From positions 248,001 to 312,000 of the forward strand of contig NZ_FOLH01000001.1 of the NCBI RefSeq assembly GCF_900112235.1: a stretch of DNA of 64,000 nt, given 5' to 3'. Positions 37,033 through 46,292 of this stretch are shown here, in pieces. Position numbers and translations under genes: made by a program. The stretch comes from Marinospirillum celere. GTDB taxonomy: Bacteria; Pseudomonadota; Gammaproteobacteria; Pseudomonadales; Halomonadaceae. Position 1 is the stretch's first letter, and every line of letters starts with the position of its first letter. The notes beneath the pieces are model-generated. The model had not been told where the DNA came from and made no database searches. It saw nothing but the letters and a program-made list of their open reading frames with translations.

Positions 37033-40000
37033 ATGTCCCAGCCGGATCAGCCTCCCTTTACTAAACCTATGTCGCCACAGGAATTGCTGGATGCTTGTCT
37101 ATTGAAAGATCGGCATCCTTTAAAGCGGCGCTGGCAGGCGGCCCGCAAAAAGGCGGGAGGGGTTGATGAGCGGCTGCTGCAGGCCCTTCAGGCTTCAGTA
37201 GCTCAGGTCGAAAAACGCCGTGCGGTCTGGCCGAAAATCGACTACCCGGATTTGCCCGTCAGTGATCAGCGTGAAGCCATTCAGAAGGCTCTAGCTGACA
37301 ACCAGGTTTTGGTGGTGGCTGGGGAAACCGGCTCGGGCAAAACCACCCAGCTTCCTAAAATCTGCCTGGAAATGGGCCTGGGCGCTCAGGGGCTGATCGG
37401 TCATACCCAGCCTCGACGCCTGGCCGCCCGCTCAGTGGCGCAGCGCCTGGCGGAGGAACTGCAAGTCCCCCTGGGTCAGCAGGTCGGCTATCAGGTGCGC
37501 TTTCAGGATCAGCAGACGGACACCACGCTGGTCAAGCTGATGACAGATGGCATCCTGCTCGCTGAAACCCAAAAGGACCCTTTTCTTAACCGCTATCAGG
37601 TCATCATTATTGATGAAGCCCATGAACGTAGCCTGAATATTGATTTTTTGTTGGGGTATCTGAAGCGACTGCTGCCCAAACGCCCGGATCTGAAGTTGGT
37701 GATTACTTCGGCCACCATTGATGTCGAGCGCTTCTCCCAGCATTTTAGTAACTGCCCGATTATTGAAGTCTCAGGCCGAACCTATCCGGTGGAAACCCTT
37801 TATCGCCCGCTACTCAGCGAAGACCCCGATACCGAAGACCTGACGCAGCAGGAAGGGATTCTCGAAGCCCTGGAAGAAATTCAGACCCTGGAAAGGCAAA
37901 AAGGCTGGTTGCATGGCCCGCGGGACGTACTGGTGTTCCTGCCGGGTGAGCGGGAAATTCGTGAAGTCGCTCATCTCATTCGTCGTCAGCAGGGTTCCGG
38001 GCGTTTTCGCGATACGGAAGTGCTGCCACTCTATGCGCGCCTACCCGCATCCGAGCAGCAGCGGGTGTTTCAAACCCATTCGGGACGGCGCGTAGTGCTC
38101 ACCACTAATGTTGCTGAAACCTCGCTGACGGTGCCGGGTATTCGCTATGTGATTGATCCGGGTACAGCGCGGATCAGCCGCTACAGCTATCGCGCCGGAG
38201 TGCAGCGCCTGCCGATCGAGCCGGTGTCCCAGGCCAGTGCCAATCAGCGCGCTGGGCGCTGTGGGCGGATCGCTGAAGGCCTGTGTATTCGTCTCTATAG
38301 TGAAGAAGATTTTGTCAGTCGCCCTGAATTCACCGAGCCTGAAATTCGTCGCACCAACCTGGCGGCGGTCATCCTGCAGATGCTGTCCCTGCGTTTGGGC
38401 GCGGTGGAAGACTTTCCTTTTGTGGAACCACCGGATAGCCGTTTCATCAAGGATGGTTTTCGCCTGCTGTTTGAGCTGGGCGCGGTCAATGCCAAAAACC
38501 AGCTGACCGGCCTGGGTCGTAAACTGGCCCGCCTGCCGGTGGACCCGCGTCTGGCGCGTATGCTGTTGGAGGCTGATCAACGTTCCTGTCTACAAGAAAT
38601 GCTGGTGATTACCTCGGCACTCAACCTACAGGACCCGAGAGAAAGACCCGCCGACCATCAACAGGCGGCCGATCAGGCTCATGCCCAATGGAAGGACCCG
38701 GATTCGGATTTTTTGGCCCTGGTCAATTTATGGAATTTCTACGAGGAAAAGCGTCAGGAGGTATCCGGCAACCAACTGCGCAAGGACTGTAAAAAACTGT
38801 TTTTATCCTACATGCGTATGCGCGAATGGCGGGATACTCATCGCCAGCTCAAACTCCTAGCGAAAGAGTTGGGCCTAAAAGAAAACACCGAGCCAGCCAG
38901 TTATGCTGCCCTGCATCAAGCGCTGCTTTCTGGACTCCTGTCCAATATGGGCATGCTACAGGAAAACAAGGAATACCTGGGCGCGCGCAATCGCAAGTTT
39001 TTCATTCATCCCGGCTCCAAAGCGGGCAAGAAAACCCCGAAGTGGATCATGGCGGCTGAACTGGTCGAAACCACCCGGCTGTTTGCCCGCATGATCGCCA
39101 AAATTGACCCGCGCTGGGCCGAGCCCCTGGCAGAGCATTTGGTCAAATGCAGCCATTCCGATCCCCACTGGGAAAAGAAAGCGGCGCGGGTGGCGGCTTT
39201 GGAAAAGGTGACTTTGTTTGGTTTGCCACTGGTGACCGGGCGCAAGGTGGATTTTGGCAAGATTCAGCCAGTCGAGGCGCGTGAGCTGTTTATTCGCTCG
39301 GCATTGGTAGAGGGACAGTATCAGACCCGTGCTCCTTTTATGGCACACAACCAGGCGCTGTTGAATGCTGTTCAGACCTTGGAAGACAAGGCACGCAAGA
39401 AAGATATTCTGGTCGATGATCAAGTGCTCTATGACTTTTATGATAGCCGTATCCCGGAAGATATCAACAAGGGCGCCAGTTTTGAGTCCTGGCGCAAACA
39501 GGCCGAGCAGGAGCAGCCGAATTTATTATTCCTGACCCGTGAAGCCCTGCTGGCAAGGACGGCTGATGAGGTCACCGCTGAAGCCTACCCGGATACTCTG
39601 CGCTGGGAAGGGGTAGAATGGCAACTGAGTTATCACTTTGCACCGGGTGAAGCCGATGATGGGGTCAGTATTACTGTACCGGTTGCCATGCTGGGGCAAT
39701 TACCGGAAGGGCGTCTGGAATGGCTGGTGCCTGGGCTGTTGGAAGAAAAGTGCCTGGCCTTAATGCGTGGCCTGCCCAAGGCGGTCCGCAAAAATTTTGT
39801 TCCCCTGCCGGACTATGTGCGTGCCGCTCTGGAAGCCTTGGTCCCAGATGACCTACCGCTGGGCAAGGCGTTGGGGCTCTTCCTCTACAAGATCACCGGC
39901 AATCGCATAGACGAAGCCCTGTGGCAGCAGGTGGACTTGCCTGATCACCTGCGCATGAACTTCAAAGTCGTGGATGCTCAAGGTAAGCCTTTGGGTCAGG

Positions 40001-40953
40001 GGCGGGACCTTGCAGCGCTGCAAAAGCGCTTCGCCCGGCAGATGGAAGCAGGAACTCAGGCCCTGGATGCCGGTGATTTACAGGTCACTGGGCGAACCGA
40101 CTGGGATTTTGCTGATTTACCGGAACGTCTGGAACAGGTCCAGGCCGGGGTTAAGCTGCAGGCCTTTCCCGCTTTGGTAGATGAAGGTCAGAGTGTTGGC
40201 GTGACCCTGGTTGATAGCCAGGAAAAAGCCCGCATGGCCACAGAAAAAGGGCTGGTCCGTCTGGCCCGCCTAAGCTTGCCGCAAAAGGAAAAATACCTGC
40301 AAAGCCAGCTGCCGGGCTTGAAGAACCTGCAGCTGCTCTATGCCAAAATCGGTAGTCGCCAGCAGCTAGTGGATGACCTGCTGGATACGGCATTGCGTGA
40401 AGCCCTTTTTCAAGGAAAGGATGCACCCTGGCCACGAACCGCCGCTGATTTCTCGGCCTGGCTGAAAAACCATGAAGCCGATTGGGTACCCAAGGCAACC
40501 GAAAAAGTTCAGCAGGTCGAGGCCGCGCTCAAGGCCCAGGTCCCTCTGGCAGCTCAGCTTAAGGGCAAAATGAATCTGGCCCTGGCGCTGACTTTCAAGG
40601 ATGCTCAGCGGCAGCTGGCGCGACTTTTTTATCCTGGCTTTATCTGGGATTCCGGTCACTGGCTGCAGCATTACCCGCGTTATCTCAAAGCTTTGGAGCT
40701 ACGTTTGGAAAAAGCGGCTCGGGACCGGCTTAGAGACCAACGCAATGCTGATGAAGTGGAAGCCTGGTGGCAAGCCTGGGAAGCTCGTTATCAGCAGCTT
40801 TTGCCTAAGGGTGAAGTGAGTCGTGAACTCATGGATTTTCGTTGGTTGCTGGAAGAATACCGCGTATCTCTTTATGCTCAGCAGTTGGGGACCAGTGAAA
40901 GTATTTCTGCCAAGCGACTTAAAACCTACTGGAGCCAATTGGTTACTGATTGA
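37033..40953 (+). CDS. hrpA: DEAH-box ATP-dependent RNA helicase HrpA
   Basis: HrpA is a large DEAH helicase linked to mRNA processing and rescue of stalled ribosomes in E. coli. Motif I is VVAGETGSGKTTQLP, motif II IIDEAHERS, motif III TSATID and motif VI QRAGRCGR. The helicase core is followed by HA2/OB domains and the long C-terminal DUF3418 region. Preferred start is the ATG at 37033 (1306 aa, near the E. coli 1300); the frame opens further upstream at a TTG that overlaps the -35 box. The gene reads visibly more GC-rich than its neighbours, with many CTG, GCC and CGC codons. Confidence 0.95.
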   Translation: MSQPDQPPFTKPMSPQELLDACLLKDRHPLKRRWQAARKKAGGVDERLLQALQASVAQVEKRRAVWPKIDYPDLPVSDQREAIQKALADNQVLVVAGETGSGKTTQLPKICLEMGLGAQGLIGHTQPRRLAARSVAQRLAEELQVPLGQQVGYQVRFQDQQTDTTLVKLMTDGILLAETQKDPFLNRYQVIIIDEAHERSLNIDFLLGYLKRLLPKRPDLKLVITSATIDVERFSQHFSNCPIIEVSGRTYPVETLYRPLLSEDPDTEDLTQQEGILEALEEIQTLERQKGWLHGPRDVLVFLPGEREIREVAHLIRRQQGSGRFRDTEVLPLYARLPASEQQRVFQTHSGRRVVLTTNVAETSLTVPGIRYVIDPGTARISRYSYRAGVQRLPIEPVSQASANQRAGRCGRIAEGLCIRLYSEEDFVSRPEFTEPEIRRTNLAAVILQMLSLRLGAVEDFPFVEPPDSRFIKDGFRLLFELGAVNAKNQLTGLGRKLARLPVDPRLARMLLEADQRSCLQEMLVITSALNLQDPRERPADHQQAADQAHAQWKDPDSDFLALVNLWNFYEEKRQEVSGNQLRKDCKKLFLSYMRMREWRDTHRQLKLLAKELGLKENTEPASYAALHQALLSGLLSNMGMLQENKEYLGARNRKFFIHPGSKAGKKTPKWIMAAELVETTRLFARMIAKIDPRWAEPLAEHLVKCSHSDPHWEKKAARVAALEKVTLFGLPLVTGRKVDFGKIQPVEARELFIRSALVEGQYQTRAPFMAHNQALLNAVQTLEDKARKKDILVDDQVLYDFYDSRIPEDINKGASFESWRKQAEQEQPNLLFLTREALLARTADEVTAEAYPDTLRWEGVEWQLSYHFAPGEADDGVSITVPVAMLGQLPEGRLEWLVPGLLEEKCLALMRGLPKAVRKNFVPLPDYVRAALEALVPDDLPLGKALGLFLYKITGNRIDEALWQQVDLPDHLRMNFKVVDAQGKPLGQGRDLAALQKRFARQMEAGTQALDAGDLQVTGRTDWDFADLPERLEQVQAGVKLQAFPALVDEGQSVGVTLVDSQEKARMATEKGLVRLARLSLPQKEKYLQSQLPGLKNLQLLYAKIGSRQQLVDDLLDTALREALFQGKDAPWPRTAADFSAWLKNHEADWVPKATEKVQQVEAALKAQVPLAAQLKGKMNLALALTFKDAQRQLARLFYPGFIWDSGHWLQHYPRYLKALELRLEKAARDRLRDQRNADEVEAWWQAWEARYQQLLPKGEVSRELMDFRWLLEEYRVSLYAQQLGTSESISAKRLKTYWSQLVTD

Positions 40954-41019
40954 CAGGTTTATCACTAAGGCTTTACGTGGGATAATGCAACAACTGAGCC
41001 ATGGAACCAGGAAACACGA

Positions 41020-41940
41020 ATGACATCCACAAGTCGATCAATTATTGAAGAACGCATTAATCTGCCGGTTGCGGGCCGTCAGTTTGCTCAGTTGGTGCGT
41101 ATCTATCCAGCAAAATCTGCAGGTCAGGCTGTATTTATGCTGCATGGTCTGATGGATGACTCAACTTGTTTTCATAATGCTGGCAACCGCAGCGGCTTGG
41201 CTTATGTGCTGGCCAGAGCAGGTTATGATGTCTATCTGGGCGAACTGAGATCGCGTCGTTTGGACGGCAAGATACTGAAGGAGCATGATTTTGGTGTCGA
41301 GGAAGCTCTAACCCAGGATCTGCCCAAGCTGGTCGAAGCCGTTAATAAAAGAGCCCAACCTGGCCCGCAAGTCTGGGTAGGCCAGGGTTTTGGCAGTTTA
41401 TTATTGACCAGCTTTTTAGCACGTAACCCCAGCTATCTGACTTCCCTTCAGGGCCTGGTACATTTTAGTCCTTTCCGTGAATCCCAGCCGGCAGGGCGGC
41501 TCAAACATTTTTGGATTAATTGGCTGCACGTCAGGGGTGTGAAGGTGATTAGTCGCCTACTGGGCTATGTTCCCGCCGTCAAACTAAAGCTGGGGCGGTG
41601 CAATGAAAGCCAAAGCTTTTATTTTGATGCACTGAACTGGCTGGACGCGCCCTGGGTTTCCCCCAAGGGTTTTGACTATGCTGCAGCAGTTAAGGCTCTG
41701 GACTGGCCACCCAGTTTGTATTTTGCCAGTCTGTATCAATCTTGGCGGGCCAGCGATGCTGATGCCCGTGCTTTTATGTTTGATCTGGGTGCTCATAATG
41801 GGCGCCTGATCAAATTGGGTCGCAGAGTAGGTAATCAGCAAAACTACAAGCGTTCTCAACTGTGTCTGGATGAAGCAGCTGAACAGGATTATTTTCCAGT
41901 TCTGCTTAACTGGCTGGCTGACCTGCCTGCTTCTGACTAA
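41020..41940 (+). CDS. Alpha/beta-hydrolase fold protein lacking the nucleophile
   Basis: The 306-aa sequence has the alpha/beta-hydrolase layout: an oxyanion-loop motif FMLHGLMDDSTCF (about residues 39-51), a lipase-like YDVYLGELRSRR strand and helix, and the nucleophile elbow VWVGQGFGSLL. There the canonical GxSxG reads G121-Q-G123-F-G125, so the catalytic serine is glycine. A late GAHNG segment may correspond to the histidine loop. It may be a non-catalytic family member or use another residue. It stands 33 bp before the FabH-like gene on the same strand. Confidence 0.8.
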   Translation: MTSTSRSIIEERINLPVAGRQFAQLVRIYPAKSAGQAVFMLHGLMDDSTCFHNAGNRSGLAYVLARAGYDVYLGELRSRRLDGKILKEHDFGVEEALTQDLPKLVEAVNKRAQPGPQVWVGQGFGSLLLTSFLARNPSYLTSLQGLVHFSPFRESQPAGRLKHFWINWLHVRGVKVISRLLGYVPAVKLKLGRCNESQSFYFDALNWLDAPWVSPKGFDYAAAVKALDWPPSLYFASLYQSWRASDADARAFMFDLGAHNGRLIKLGRRVGNQQNYKRSQLCLDEAAEQDYFPVLLNWLADLPASD

Positions 41941-41972
41941 TCATTTCTTATTATTCTATTTCAAGGCATTCT

Positions 41973-43094
41973 ATGAAATCCGTTTACATTACCGGTAGTG
42001 GTCTTTTCACTCCTGAGCAGAGTATCAGCAATGCAGAATTGGTCGCTGCGTTTAATACCTGGGCCGAAAGCTGGAATGCAAAAAATGCTAAGGCCATAGA
42101 AGCTGGTGAGATGACAGCTAAAGCCCTGTCCAGCGTTGAATTTATTGAAAAGGCTTCGGGAATTAAAAGTCGTTATGTACTTGATAAAAAAGGTATTCTT
42201 GATCCTGAGCGCATGAAGCCTTGGTTGCCGGAACGTCCTAATGATCAACCGAGCGTTCAAGCAGAAATGGCTGTTAAGGCAGCTGAACAGGCGCTTAATC
42301 AGGCAGGTATTCGAGGTGATCAGCTGGACATGGTGATTCTGGCCTGCTCCAACCCGCAACGTGCCTACCCGGCCGTGGCGATTGAAGTCCAGCAACTACT
42401 GGGTGCCGGCGGTTTTGCCTATGATATGAACGTGGCCTGCTCCAGTGCGACCTTTGGTATTCAGGCTGCTTGCAATGCCATACAAACAGGGCAAGCCAGT
42501 CGTGTGCTGATGGTGAACCCTGAAATTTGTAGTGCACACTTGAATTTCTGCGATCGTGACAGCCATTTTATTTTTGGTGATGCTTGCACTGCAGTGGTTC
42601 TTGAAGCTGCTGATGTTGCTCAAGCGTCTGATGCTTTTGAAGTCTTTTCCAGCAAGCTGCTGACCCAATTCTCTAACAATATTCGCAATAATGCTGGTTT
42701 TCTGAACCGCTGTGATGAAAGTGGTTTGAATAAAGCGGATAAGCTTTTTGTTCAAGAAGGTCGCAAGGTGTTTAAAGAGGTTTGCCCGCTGGTTGCAGAA
42801 ATGATCACTGAGCAGCTGCAAGTCAATGGCCTCCAGGCTGAAGACCTGTCTCGCCTCTGGCTGCATCAAGCTAACCTCAATATGAATCAGTTGATTGCGC
42901 GTCGCGTTCTCGGCCGGGAGGCTTCAGAAACAGAAGCCCCTGTTATTCTGGATCGCTATGCCAACACCAGTTCCGCTGGCTCCATTATTGCTTTTCACCT
43001 GCACAGAGATGATTTGAAGACAGGTGATCTGGGTGTCATCTGTTCTTTTGGTGCGGGTTATTCTGCAGGCTGCTTGCTAGTCAAGAAAGTTTAA
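41973..43094 (+). CDS. Beta-ketoacyl-ACP synthase III-like protein (FabH2 type)
   Basis: This 373-aa thiolase-fold condensing enzyme has the KAS III triad: C156 (MNVACSSATFG), H298 (LWLHQANLNMNQLI) and N331 (DRYANTSSAGS). It is longer than housekeeping FabH (about 320 aa) because of an N-terminal insertion around residues 25-90. This matches the P. aeruginosa PA3286-type enzyme, which condenses octanoyl-CoA with malonyl-ACP to shunt beta-oxidation products into fatty-acid synthesis (from memory). It could instead act on another acyl-CoA. It lies upstream of mlaA. Confidence 0.88.
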   Translation: MKSVYITGSGLFTPEQSISNAELVAAFNTWAESWNAKNAKAIEAGEMTAKALSSVEFIEKASGIKSRYVLDKKGILDPERMKPWLPERPNDQPSVQAEMAVKAAEQALNQAGIRGDQLDMVILACSNPQRAYPAVAIEVQQLLGAGGFAYDMNVACSSATFGIQAACNAIQTGQASRVLMVNPEICSAHLNFCDRDSHFIFGDACTAVVLEAADVAQASDAFEVFSSKLLTQFSNNIRNNAGFLNRCDESGLNKADKLFVQEGRKVFKEVCPLVAEMITEQLQVNGLQAEDLSRLWLHQANLNMNQLIARRVLGREASETEAPVILDRYANTSSAGSIIAFHLHRDDLKTGDLGVICSFGAGYSAGCLLVKKV

Positions 43095-43113
43095 TGCTGG
43101 CAAGGAGTGCTGG

Positions 43114-43890
43114 ATGAAAAAGGCCGCATGGCTGTTGGTGCTGCTCTTGTTGTTGACCGGCTGCGCCGCTCAGCAGGAAATCCCTGAAAGCGTTGAAGGA
43201 AGTCCTGAGGAGGAAGAATGGGAAGCTCATCCAAGGGACCCTTTTGAAAACTGGAATCGCCGGGTGTTTGCATTTAATGAGACCCTGGATGCCTGGATTA
43301 TTAAACCGACTGCCAAGGGCTATAAGGCGGTCACGCCGCAATTTGCTCGTACTGGTGTTCGCAATTTTTTCAATAATCTTCGTGAGATTTCTCAGTTCAC
43401 CAACAACCTACTCCAGGTAAAACCAGCGGCTGCTAGCAAGGATGCGGTGCGTTTTGCCCTGAATACTACTCTGGGTTTGGCGGGCTTCCTGGATGTGGCC
43501 ACGCCCTTGGGTTTGCCCCGAAGCCAGGAAGACTTTGGCCAGACTCTGAGTGTTTGGGGTGTGCCTGAGGGACCCTATGTGGTTTTGCCGGTTTTTGGCG
43601 GCCAAACCTTGACCCACGCGGTGTCTTTGCCGATCGATTATCGTTTGAACCCCATGGCCTATATTGATCACCCCTATATCGAATATAGCCTTTGGGGTGT
43701 TTATGGTATACAGGTTAGAAGTGATCTTTTAGAAGCAGAGCAGCTGATTATGGGCGACCGCTATTCCTTTATACGGGATGCCTACCTTCAAAGGCGCACT
43801 TTCCTGATTAATGACGGAAAAATGGGTGCTGACCCTTTTCTTGACGATGATTTTGATGATTTCGACTTTGATGATGCCTTTTCAGATTAA
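43114..43890 (+). CDS. mlaA: MlaA/VacJ outer-membrane lipoprotein
   Basis: MlaA removes misplaced phospholipids from the outer leaflet of the outer membrane. A lipoprotein signal with lipobox LLTGC puts the acylated cysteine at residue 17. The mature protein has the hallmark DPFENWNRRVFAFNETLD, GVRNFFNNLREI and LGLPRSQEDFGQTLSVWG. An acidic Asp/Phe-rich tail (DDDFDDFDFDDAFSD) closes it, at 258 aa. In relatives the remaining mla genes are elsewhere. Downstream is the PP2C/STAS pair. Confidence 0.95.
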   Translation: MKKAAWLLVLLLLLTGCAAQQEIPESVEGSPEEEEWEAHPRDPFENWNRRVFAFNETLDAWIIKPTAKGYKAVTPQFARTGVRNFFNNLREISQFTNNLLQVKPAAASKDAVRFALNTTLGLAGFLDVATPLGLPRSQEDFGQTLSVWGVPEGPYVVLPVFGGQTLTHAVSLPIDYRLNPMAYIDHPYIEYSLWGVYGIQVRSDLLEAEQLIMGDRYSFIRDAYLQRRTFLINDGKMGADPFLDDDFDDFDFDDAFSD

Positions 43891-43994
43891 AAACCCAAGA
43901 AAAAAGTATAACTTGGCTTGCTTTCGTATGTCAGTCGGATTACCGTTTGAAGTAATAAAGCTTGCTAGAGGCAGTGAAACAGATTGAGGCGCAT

Positions 43995-44786
43995 ATGAGA
44001 AAATCTCAGCAGGAAGCAGCCTTAACGTATCAGCAGGAACTAGAACAGGAAAATGCTGATCTTAAAACTGCTTTGGCAATGCTGCGTCAGGATCAGCAGG
44101 CTGGCTATCATGTGCAACAGTCTTTGTTACCGGCGAATCCAACACAGCTGGATGCTTACCGGTTGGATTACTGGCTTAAGCCCTCTCTTTACCTTTCAGG
44201 TGATTTCGTTGATTGTTGGGCTCAGGGTGAGCATCAACTTTTGTTCTATCTTGCCGATGTATCAGGACATGGAGCTTCTTCAGCATTTGTGACTATACTT
44301 ATAAAGTATTTGCTGGGTAAGTATTGTGAACAAGAGGATTTTAGTCCTGCGCAGCTGTGTATGCGAGTTAATGAAGAGCTCTTGGCTGGAGGACTGGATA
44401 AGCATTTGACACTGGTATTGGGCTGTTTGGATACGCAAACTGGAAACCTAACCTATGCCTTGGGTGCTCATTTACCCGTCCCTCTGCTGATTGATGCAGA
44501 AGGGGAAGTCAAAGAGTTAAGTGGAACGGGAATGCCTATAGGCCTCTTTCCAGATGCCCACTATAAGGATTACACTTGCCAGTTCCCTCAAGGGGGCCGC
44601 TTGTGTATAGCCAGTGATGGTATCCTGGAGCTTTTACCCGGTCAGGGTCTGGAAGAAAGACAGCAATACTGGCATCGCTGGGTTGTTGAGACGGGTGGCA
44701 ACTTGGAAGCTCTGTTGGAGCGTTTGCCGGTTGCCGAAGGCAGCTGGCCTGACGATGTGACCCTAATGACGATAACTGGTTGTTGA
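43995..44786 (+). CDS. SpoIIE-type PP2C serine phosphatase without receiver domain
   Basis: After an N-terminal coiled coil (residues about 1-40, KSQQEAALTYQQELEQENAD), the rest is a RsbU/SpoIIE-like PP2C domain: VQQSLLPANP, the metal-binding SGDFVDCW, LADVSGHGASSAFVTIL, SDGILELLPGQG and DDVTLMTI. The start at ATG 43995 has a TTGAGG site; TTG and GTG starts up to 43962 are possible, but a stop closes the frame just above. Related pseudomonad proteins carry a receiver domain in front (from memory, PA2798-like). Here only about 100 bp separate it from mlaA, so no receiver is encoded. It likely dephosphorylates the STAS protein encoded next. Confidence 0.88.
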   Translation: MRKSQQEAALTYQQELEQENADLKTALAMLRQDQQAGYHVQQSLLPANPTQLDAYRLDYWLKPSLYLSGDFVDCWAQGEHQLLFYLADVSGHGASSAFVTILIKYLLGKYCEQEDFSPAQLCMRVNEELLAGGLDKHLTLVLGCLDTQTGNLTYALGAHLPVPLLIDAEGEVKELSGTGMPIGLFPDAHYKDYTCQFPQGGRLCIASDGILELLPGQGLEERQQYWHRWVVETGGNLEALLERLPVAEGSWPDDVTLMTITGC

Positions 44787-44787
44787 T

Positions 44788-45282
44788 ATGCAAACAGGCA
44801 AGCTTTTGGCGGCCAAATCAAAAAACACCTACATACTCAAGTTGCTTGGTGATGTGCGTTTGACGCTTTGTTGTACGCTGGACCAGTTGTTTGAACAGGT
44901 GTTTTCCGACAGGGAAGTGGAAAGTATTGTGATCGACCTTTCCCAGGCCGATAACCTGGATAGTACGACTCTGGGTCTTTTAGCCAAGATAGCTGTTAAA
45001 GCATCCGTGGCTGGACTGAATCAACCCAGTATCATTTCCTCTAACTCGGATATCACCCTGCTCCTCGAATCCATGGGCTTCAGGCAGTATTTTTTAATCA
45101 TGGAGCAACCGGTTACTACGGATAAAGCACTGGAAGAAGTGCCTCAGTTGGCCGGCAGTGAAGAGCATATACGCACTAAGGTGCTGGAAGCTCACCGTAC
45201 GCTGATGTCTATGAATGACAGCAACCGGGAAGCCTTCAAGAGCGTTGTTCAAGCCCTTGAAGAGTGCCCGCATCCCACTTGA
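44788..45282 (+). CDS. STAS-domain anti-sigma factor antagonist
   Basis: This 164-aa protein has an SpoIIAA-like STAS domain. The phospho-acceptor loop reads DLSQADNLDSTTLGLLAKIA, with the serine/threonine pair right after the aspartate, followed by the typical SMGFRQYF end of the domain. A 55-residue C-terminal extension is extra. It follows the PP2C gene with one base between stop and start, so the two form a partner-switching pair. The anti-sigma kinase that should complete the switch is not in the window. It converges on tal with a three-base gap. Confidence 0.88.
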   Translation: MQTGKLLAAKSKNTYILKLLGDVRLTLCCTLDQLFEQVFSDREVESIVIDLSQADNLDSTTLGLLAKIAVKASVAGLNQPSIISSNSDITLLLESMGFRQYFLIMEQPVTTDKALEEVPQLAGSEEHIRTKVLEAHRTLMSMNDSNREAFKSVVQALEECPHPT

Positions 45283-45285
45283 TTA

Positions 45286-46233
45286 CTAAGCCTGACTAGA
45301 GGCTTGGCGAATCGCTTTTTCCAGTTTCTCCAAATCGACAATAAACTTGCGTATTCCTTCAGCCAGTTTTTCTGTGGCCATGGCGTCAGCATTGAGTTGA
45401 AGACGAAATTCGGCCTCGGTTAAAGCGGCTTCTTTGGATTGTGACGGATAGTCTTCTGCCAGCTGGCGGGGTAGGGGGCCAGAGTCTGTTTCCAGTTCAG
45501 CGAGAAGTTTTGGTGCTATGGTTAAGCGGTCACAACCTGCCAGGGCTTCTATCTCACCGAGGTTCCGGAAGCTGGCACCCATAACGATGGTTTTATAGCC
45601 TCTTTCTTTGTAGTAGCGGTAAATTTTCTGCACGGATTGAACGCCAGGGTCCTGGTGCCCGGAAAAGTCAGCTTCAGGGTTCTGGGCAGAATACCAATCC
45701 AGGATGCGACCTACGAAAGGTGAAATCAAGGTCACGCCAGCGTCAGCACAGGCTCTGGCTTGAGTAAAGCCAAATAACAGGGTCAGGTTACAACGAATGC
45801 CTTCAGCCTCTAAAACCTTGGCTGCTTCTATGCCTTCCCAGGTGGCCGCCAACTTGATCAGGATGCGCTCTGGATGGCCCCCGGCATTTTGGATCTTGCT
45901 GATCAGTTTGCGAGCGCGTTCAACACTGGCTTGAGTATCAAAAGAAGTCCGCGCATCCACTTCCACTGAAACATAGCCTCGAACCTGCTGCTGGAGCTGG
46001 CAAGCCAAAAGAGCCGCAAAGCAGTCATAAATGCTGCTCTGGCTGCTTTCAGCTTCCTGCCAGGCCTGCTTTACCAGTGGCTGATAGGCAGGCAGCTCCA
46101 GTGCCTGGAGAAGCAGGGAGGGGTTGGTGGTGGCATCGGTTGGCTGGTAGCGACGAATAGCATCTAAATCACCCGTATCGGCAACAACCAGCGTCATTTC
46201 TTTAAGGCTGTCCAGTTTGCTCTTGGTACTCAC
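45286..46233 (-). CDS. tal: Transaldolase
   Basis: Tal moves a dihydroxyacetone unit between sugar phosphates in the non-oxidative pentose phosphate pathway. The Schiff-base lysine is K127 (RILIKLAATWEG). Other family signatures are DATTNPSLLLQA near residue 33, SPFVGRILDWY and GASFRNLGEIEALAGCDRLTIAPKLL. Length of 315 aa is the TalB type. In pseudomonads the order STAS-tal is also seen. A 59-bp gap separates it from dusA, which is transcribed the same way. Confidence 0.97.
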   Translation of the reverse strand: MSTKSKLDSLKEMTLVVADTGDLDAIRRYQPTDATTNPSLLLQALELPAYQPLVKQAWQEAESSQSSIYDCFAALLACQLQQQVRGYVSVEVDARTSFDTQASVERARKLISKIQNAGGHPERILIKLAATWEGIEAAKVLEAEGIRCNLTLLFGFTQARACADAGVTLISPFVGRILDWYSAQNPEADFSGHQDPGVQSVQKIYRYYKERGYKTIVMGASFRNLGEIEALAGCDRLTIAPKLLAELETDSGPLPRQLAEDYPSQSKEAALTEAEFRLQLNADAMATEKLAEGIRKFIVDLEKLEKAIRQASSQA

Positions 46234-46292
46234 GTATTTTCTCCTGTGTTTTCCTCTATCTAATCAGAGACTTGTTGCAGGAGCAATACACC

